Source: an uncultured Thermoanaerobaculia bacterium
GTDB taxonomy: Bacteria > Acidobacteriota > Thermoanaerobaculia > Multivoradales > Multivoraceae
Length of the DNA stretch: 64,000 nt
Assembly: GCA_951813015.1 (NCBI GenBank)
Contig: CATOTG010000006.1
Coordinates: 828,501 to 892,500 of the forward strand
Direction of reading: 5' to 3'
A model generated the notes under the pieces. The model made no database searches and was not told the DNA's origin. It worked only from the letters and a program-made list of their open reading frames with translations. Shown piece by piece: positions 58,787 to 64,000 of this stretch (positions are counted from its first letter, which is position 1; each line of letters starts with the position of its first letter). Made by a program: the position numbers and the translations under genes.

Positions 58787-59053
58787 TTGGCGCGGAATGA
58801 AAACGGCTACCTGGTGCGGGTGCTGGTCTATCCGCGTGCCGAGGTTCTGGATCCCCAGGGGCGGGCCATCGAGGACGCGCTGGGACGGATCGGTTTCGAC
58901 GGTGTCGAGCGCGTTCGGGCAGGCAAGAGCTTCGAGGTCTCGCTGAGGGCGTTGAGCAGGGCGGAGGCGTCTGAGGCGATCGACCGCATGTGCAGGCAAT
59001 TGCTGGCGAACCCGATCGTCGAGGACTGCAGTGTGGAGTGGCTCTCGGAATGA
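58787..59053 (+). CDS. purS: Phosphoribosylformylglycinamidine synthase subunit PurS
   Basis: PurS bridges PurL and PurQ in the three-subunit FGAM synthase, step 4 of purine synthesis. The 88-residue product has YLVRVLVYPRAEVLDPQGRA, ALGRIGFDGVERVRAGKSFEV and LLANPIVEDCSVEW. The TTG start at 58787 has GGGGAGG five bases upstream. The stop overlaps purQ as ATGA. Confidence 0.93.
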   Translation: MARNENGYLVRVLVYPRAEVLDPQGRAIEDALGRIGFDGVERVRAGKSFEVSLRALSRAEASEAIDRMCRQLLANPIVEDCSVEWLSE

Positions 59054-59874
59054 AGTGCGGGATCGTGGTCTTCCCGGGCAGCAACTGCGATCATGACGTG
59101 TACCATGTGCTCAAGCGTGTGCTGGAGCAGGAAGCGATCTTCCTCTGGCATCAGGACACGTCGCTGAGAGAGTGCGATCTGGTCGTCCTGCCGGGCGGAT
59201 TCTCCTACGGCGACTACCTCCGCGCCGGCTCGATGGCGGCGCATTCGCCGATCATGGCGGCGGTGCGGCGCCACGCCGAGGCCGGGGGTCGGGTGCTGGG
59301 CATCTGCAACGGCTTCCAGATGCTCCTGGAGGCGGGCCTGTTGCCGGGCGCGATGCGGCGGAATCGCAACCTCCGGTTCCTCAGTGTCGACGTGCACCTG
59401 AGGGTCGAGCGGAACGATCTGGTCTACAGCTGCGGCTACCGTCGCGGCGAGGTGTTGCGTATGCCGATCGCGCACGCCGAGGGCAACTACGTCGACACCG
59501 ACGCGGCCCTGGACGAACTGGAACGAGCTGGCCAGGTCGTCTTCAGGTATGTGGATGCCGATGGGAGCGTGGCGCCCGCGGCCAACCTGAACGGATCGAA
59601 GAGATCGATCGCAGGTGTCTGCAACGCGAGGGGCAACGTCCTCGGTTTGATGCCTCATCCGGAGCGCTGCGCCGAGGATGTCCTGGGCAACGGCGACGGC
59701 CTCGCCCTGCTGGCCGGAGCGGTTCGGGGGCCGCTCCTCGGCCGTGGCGGCGACGAGTGGCGCGCATTGGTCGAGGGTGAGCGCCCTGCTCCCGCGCGGC
59801 GTTTCGACGCGACGCCGGACCGAGGCGGTCGCGCCGGGCGCCTGGCGGCGGCGGTCGCCGGATCGAAGTCGTGA
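59050..59874 (+). CDS. purQ: FGAM synthase glutaminase subunit PurQ
   Basis: PurQ hydrolyses glutamine and feeds ammonia to PurL. The 274-residue protein has [26 protein letters not shown], the nucleophile in GICNGFQML (Cys about 86) and the His-Glu pair in GLMPHPERC. The C-terminus is about 40 residues longer than usual and Gly/Arg/Ala-rich. It overlaps purS and purL by four bases each. Confidence 0.95.
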   Translation: MKCGIVVFPGSNCDHDVYHVLKRVLEQEAIFLWHQDTSLRECDLVVLPGGFSYGDYLRAGSMAAHSPIMAAVRRHAEAGGRVLGICNGFQMLLEAGLLPGAMRRNRNLRFLSVDVHLRVERNDLVYSCGYRRGEVLRMPIAHAEGNYVDTDAALDELERAGQVVFRYVDADGSVAPAANLNGSKRSIAGVCNARGNVLGLMPHPERCAEDVLGNGDGLALLAGAVRGPLLGRGGDEWRALVEGERPAPARRFDATPDRGGRAGRLAAAVAGSKS

Positions 59875-62132
59875 CGGCGCCGGGTCCCCCTGCCCCCCTT
59901 GCCGGCGAGCCGCTGGTGGATGCCGGGCTCGCCGCAGAGCACGGCCTGACGCCGGACGAGTATGGCGGCCTGTGCGAGCTTCTCGGTCGCGTCCCGACCT
60001 ACACCGAACTGGGGATCGCGTCGGCCCTCTACTCGGAGCACTGTTCGTACAAGTCGTCGAAGATCCATCTGCGCCGGTTTCCGACCCGGAGTCGTCGGGT
60101 CGTCCATGGACCCGGAGAGAACGCCGGGGTGGTCGACATCGGGCACGGTTGGGTGGCGGCCTTCAAGATGGAGAGCCACAACCACCCGAGTTTCATCGAG
60201 CCCTATCAGGGCGCAGCCACAGGCGTGGGCGGAATCCTGCGTGACGTCTTCACGATGGGGGCGCGGCCGATCGCCTGCCTCGACTCGCTGCGTTTCGGCG
60301 ACATCGACGGCGCGCGCGGCGCGCGGATGCGGCACCTCGTCGACGGCGTGGTGCGTGGCATCGGCGACTACGGCAACTGTGTCGGCATTCCGACGGTTGG
60401 AGGCGAGACGGGCTTTCACAGTTCCTACAACGGCAACATCCTGGTCAACGCGTTTGCGCTGGGAGTCTGTCGTCGGGAGCGGGTCTTCACCGCGGTCGCT
60501 TCAGGGGCCGGGAACCCGATTCTCTACGCCGGCAGCCGAACCGGTCGCGACGGCATTCATGGTGCGACGATGGCTTCGGAGGCCTTCGACAGCGAGAGCG
60601 AGGCCAAGCGGCCCACCGTGCAGGTCGGCGACCCGTTCACCGAGAAGGTGCTGCTCGAAGCGAGTCTCGACGCGATGCGCAGCGGGGTCGTACTCGGCGT
60701 GCAGGACATGGGCGCCGCCGGCCTGACCAGCTCGTGTTTCGAGATGGCGGCTCGCGGCGGCGCGGGTGTGGACATCGACCTGGACCTGGTGCCGCTGCGC
60801 GAGGCCTCCCTGACGCCGTACGAAATCATGCTCTCGGAGTCTCAGGAGCGGATGGTCTTCGTCACGCAGAAGGGACAGGAGCAGGCCGTCGTCTCGATCC
60901 TCTCCCGCTGGGGCCTTCAGGCTTCGACGATCGGCCGGGTGACGGACGACGGGCGCGCCCGGCTGACTTTCGGCGGCCGGAAGGTAGCGGACATGCCGGT
61001 GGAGCCGCTGGTGGACGGTGCGCCCGTGTATGACCGGCCCGCGGCGCCTCCCGGGGACCTTGTCCGTCGCCAGGAGGACGTGGCGCCCGAGGCGCCGGAC
61101 GACCCGCTCGGTGCGCTCAAGCGCCTCCTGGGGACGCCCGAACTGGGCGACAAGGCCTGGATCTACCAGCAGTACGACTCGACGGTGCGCTCGAACACGA
61201 TTGTCGGGCCGGGCGCCGACGCCGCCGTCCTTCGACTCAAGGGCACGCCCTCCGGTCTCGCGCTGACCTCGGATACGAATCCCTCCTACTGCTGGCTCGA
61301 CCCGCGGACGGGGGGGCGGCAGGCTGTCGCGGAGGCGGTCCGGAACCTGGCTACGGCCGGCGCCGAGCCAGTGGGAATGACGAACTGTCTGAACTTCGGC
61401 TCGCCGGAGAACCCGGAGATCGCATGGCAGCTTCGCGAGTGCATCTCCGGGATGGCCGATGCGTGCCGGGCGTTCGACGTTCCGGTGATCTCCGGCAACG
61501 TGTCCCTCTACAACGAAACCGAGGGCGAGGCGGTGCGGCCGACGCCCACGGTGGCAATGGTGGGAGTGATCGATGGGCTGATGGACCTTGGCGACGCGGC
61601 CGAGATCCATCGCCTGCTCGGCTGCGGCTTCTGGCGCCCGGGCGATCGGGTGCTGCTCCTGGGCAACGAAGGAGACGAGTTCGGCGGTTCGGCCTACCAG
61701 CGATTGCTCTACGGCGTCGAGGCGGGGCGTCCCCCCGCCGTCGATCTTCGAGCGGAGGCCGCCCTCTGCGCGTTGCTGCGCAGGGCGCGCCGGACAGGCT
61801 GGCTGAGCGGCGCTCACGACCTCGCGGAGGGCGGCCTGCTCGTGGCTCTGGCGGAGTGCGTCATCGCCTGGGGTTTGGGAATGCGCGGGCACACGGGCGC
61901 CAGCCCGCTGAGTCTCTTCTCGGAGGCGCAGGGGAGGGCGCTCGTCACTCTCGCGCCGGCCCGGGTCGACGATTTCTTCGCGACCGCGGAAGAGTTCGGA
62001 GTGCCCGCCTCGGACCTGGGCGAAGTCGGGGGTGATCGTCTGGTACTGGGGTATGACGGCGGCGTCGTCGATGGCGCGATCGACGACCTCCGGGCCGTTT
62101 GGGCCCAGGCGCTTCCGCGGGCCGTCGGCTAA
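59871..62132 (+). CDS. purL: FGAM synthase subunit PurL
   Basis: PurL is the ATP-dependent synthase subunit. The 753-residue length marks the small type that needs PurS and PurQ. Motifs: [63 protein letters not shown], and the second AIRS half with [10 protein letters not shown] and [15 protein letters not shown] start overlaps purQ. purF follows after 11 bases. Confidence 0.96.
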   Translation: MTAPGPPAPLAGEPLVDAGLAAEHGLTPDEYGGLCELLGRVPTYTELGIASALYSEHCSYKSSKIHLRRFPTRSRRVVHGPGENAGVVDIGHGWVAAFKMESHNHPSFIEPYQGAATGVGGILRDVFTMGARPIACLDSLRFGDIDGARGARMRHLVDGVVRGIGDYGNCVGIPTVGGETGFHSSYNGNILVNAFALGVCRRERVFTAVASGAGNPILYAGSRTGRDGIHGATMASEAFDSESEAKRPTVQVGDPFTEKVLLEASLDAMRSGVVLGVQDMGAAGLTSSCFEMAARGGAGVDIDLDLVPLREASLTPYEIMLSESQERMVFVTQKGQEQAVVSILSRWGLQASTIGRVTDDGRARLTFGGRKVADMPVEPLVDGAPVYDRPAAPPGDLVRRQEDVAPEAPDDPLGALKRLLGTPELGDKAWIYQQYDSTVRSNTIVGPGADAAVLRLKGTPSGLALTSDTNPSYCWLDPRTGGRQAVAEAVRNLATAGAEPVGMTNCLNFGSPENPEIAWQLRECISGMADACRAFDVPVISGNVSLYNETEGEAVRPTPTVAMVGVIDGLMDLGDAAEIHRLLGCGFWRPGDRVLLLGNEGDEFGGSAYQRLLYGVEAGRPPAVDLRAEAALCALLRRARRTGWLSGAHDLAEGGLLVALAECVIAWGLGMRGHTGASPLSLFSEAQGRALVTLAPARVDDFFATAEEFGVPASDLGEVGGDRLVLGYDGGVVDGAIDDLRAVWAQALPRAVG

Positions 62133-62143
62133 CCTGAACCGAG

Positions 62144-63540
62144 ATGTGCGGGATCTTCGGTATCGAGGGGGCGCCGGACGCGGCAAACCTCACTTACCTT
62201 GGCCTCTACGCAGAGCAGCACCGCGGCCAGGAAAGCGCCGGGATCGTCTCCTGGGACGGGGAGCAACTTCATGCCGAGCGCGGCATGGGGAAGGTGGCCG
62301 AGATCTTCGACGCCGACAAACTGGCGGGCCTTCCGGGCGACCGGGCGATCGGTCATACGCGGTACTCGACGGCCGGTTCGAGCGTCATCGCGAACGCTCA
62401 GCCGATCGTGGTCATGACCTCGATGGGTCCGCTCGGTATCGTCCACAACGGCAACCTGGTCAGTGCGATGGCCACCCGCCACGAACTGGAGGCGGCGGGA
62501 TCGATCTTCCAGACCACCAGTGACTCGGAGGTCTTCCTCCATCTGATGGCCACGCGGCCTCACGAGGAGATTGTCGAGTCGCTTCTGCGGGTGCTCGGAG
62601 AGGTAAGGGGCGCCTACTCTCTTCTCCTCATCACCCAGCAGGGCCTGATCGCTGCGCGCGACCCCTACGGGTTCAGGCCGCTGATTCTGGGGGATCTCGA
62701 TGGTCAACCCTGTTTCGCGTCCGAGAGTTGTGCTTTCGACCTGCTGGAGGCACGTTCTCTGCGCGAGCTCGACCGCGGCGAGGTGGTGCTGGCTCGGGGC
62801 GACCGCATCGAGAGCTACCGCGTGCCTCCGGTTTCGAGGGCGGCTCGTTGCGTCTTCGAGCACGTCTACTTCGCGCGCCCGGACAGTGAGGTGTTCTCGG
62901 ACTCGGTTGCGCAGTCGCGTCTCCTCATGGGCGCCCGTTTGTCCCAGGAGGCGCCGGTTGAGGCGGATCTCGTCGTGCCGGTCCCCGACAGCGGGCTCTA
63001 CGGTGCGCTCGGATTCAGCCGCGCTTCCGGGACGCCGCTCGAACTGGGTCTGATCCGGAACCACTACATCGGCCGAACGTTCATCGAACCGCAACAGTCG
63101 ATCCGGCACTTCGGCGTCAAAGTCAAACTGAACCCGGTTCGTGAACTGATTGCCGGTAAGCGCATTGTGCTGGTGGACGATTCGATCGTGCGGGGCACGA
63201 CGTCGCGCAAGATCGTCAGCATGGTCCGCGAAGCCGGCGCCTCGGAGGTTCACATCCGGATCACGTCGCCGCCCACGGCGTTTTCCTGCATCTACGGTAT
63301 CGATACGCCGACCCGCGGCGAGTTGATCGCGTCCGATCACTCCCTTGAGGAGATTCGACGTTTCATCCGAGCCGACAGCCTCGCCTATCTCTCGCTCGAG
63401 GGATTGCTCGGTTGCGTCTCCGGTCATCCGGATACGTACTGCACGGCCTGCTGGACAGGTGAATATCCCGTGCCGGCCGAAGGTCACGGCGAGACGCAGG
63501 CGGAGCTTTTCCCGCTCCGCCTGGAAGCGGGCTGGCAACG

Positions 63541-63544
<4 letters not shown>
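62144..63544 (+). CDS. purF: Amidophosphoribosyltransferase
   Basis: PurF makes phosphoribosylamine, the first committed purine step. The 466-residue protein starts MCGIFGIEGAPDA, with Cys2 as the glutaminase nucleophile. It has HRGQESAGIVS, the PRPP loop VLVDDSIVRGTTSRKIV, and cysteines in FSCIYGIDTP and YCTACWTGEYPV, matching the [4Fe-4S] type of Bacillus PurF, whose cluster makes turnover oxygen-sensitive. The stop overlaps purM as GTGA. Confidence 0.96.

Positions 63545-64000
<456 letters not shown>

Overview
The window is GC-rich chromosomal DNA from a Gram-negative bacterium, almost entirely coding. Evidence for an outer membrane includes a protein ending in an Omp85-like barrel, an LptM-like lipoprotein next to dapF, a DsbD-type reductase and a Tat-exported molybdenum enzyme. 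Gene neighbourhoods (lon-thiL, hrcA-grpE-dnaJ, TrmFO, HslUV, 4Fe-4S-type PurF) would fit Acidobacteriota or a deltaproteobacterial-like lineage. That placement is an inference; no rRNA or other phylogenetic marker was analysed.

Layout. 1-1.9 kb: the tail of an NtrC-type activator, a protein with three tandem MerR-like helix-turn-helix units, and an ISL3 transposase remnant. 1.7-5.7 kb (minus): nrdR, lon, thiL. 5.9-10.1 kb (plus): hrcA-grpE-dnaJ-rsmE-recX. 10.1-19.3 kb (plus): alaS, pgsA, an MMPL transporter, ffh, rpsP, khpA, rimM, trmD. 19.3-22.8 kb: an insertion that separates trmD from rplS. It holds a small transcription unit (two short membrane/secreted ORFs behind four tandem Shine-Dalgarno/anti-Shine-Dalgarno repeats, closed by a strong terminator) and an IS3 element interrupted by an IS1380 fragment. 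22.8-24.96 kb: rplS, rnhB and an unknown anchored protein. 25-29.1 kb: a DsbD-like reductase divergent from an aspartate aminotransferase and an M50 protease. 29.2-34 kb: a PaoABC-like molybdenum hydroxylase and two small unknown genes. 34-41.3 kb: STAS protein, cdd, icd, sucCD, ndk, a permease remnant and an NSS transporter. 41.3-53.4 kb (mostly minus): a dprA-(topA)-trmFO-xerC-hslVU cluster continuing into an LptM-like gene, dapF and tyrS, with topA reversed. 53.5-57.7 kb: three exported proteins, the last a metalloprotease/propeller/barrel fusion. 57.7-64 kb: an MBL hydrolase and purSQLF with the start of purM.

Most genes are housekeeping and lie in tight operons, often with 4-base ATGA or GTGA overlaps. 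Four coding frames are each broken by one extra base in a short homopolymer run, which suggests either uncorrected indels in the assembly or real lesions. Four short tandem-repeat arrays lie just upstream of start codons; in two of them each repeat unit carries a ribosome-binding core within an inverted repeat. The best candidates for something undescribed are these arrays, the 19.5-20.3 kb mini-operon, the triple-HTH protein, and the protease-propeller-barrel fusion. No tRNA, rRNA or CRISPR array was seen.
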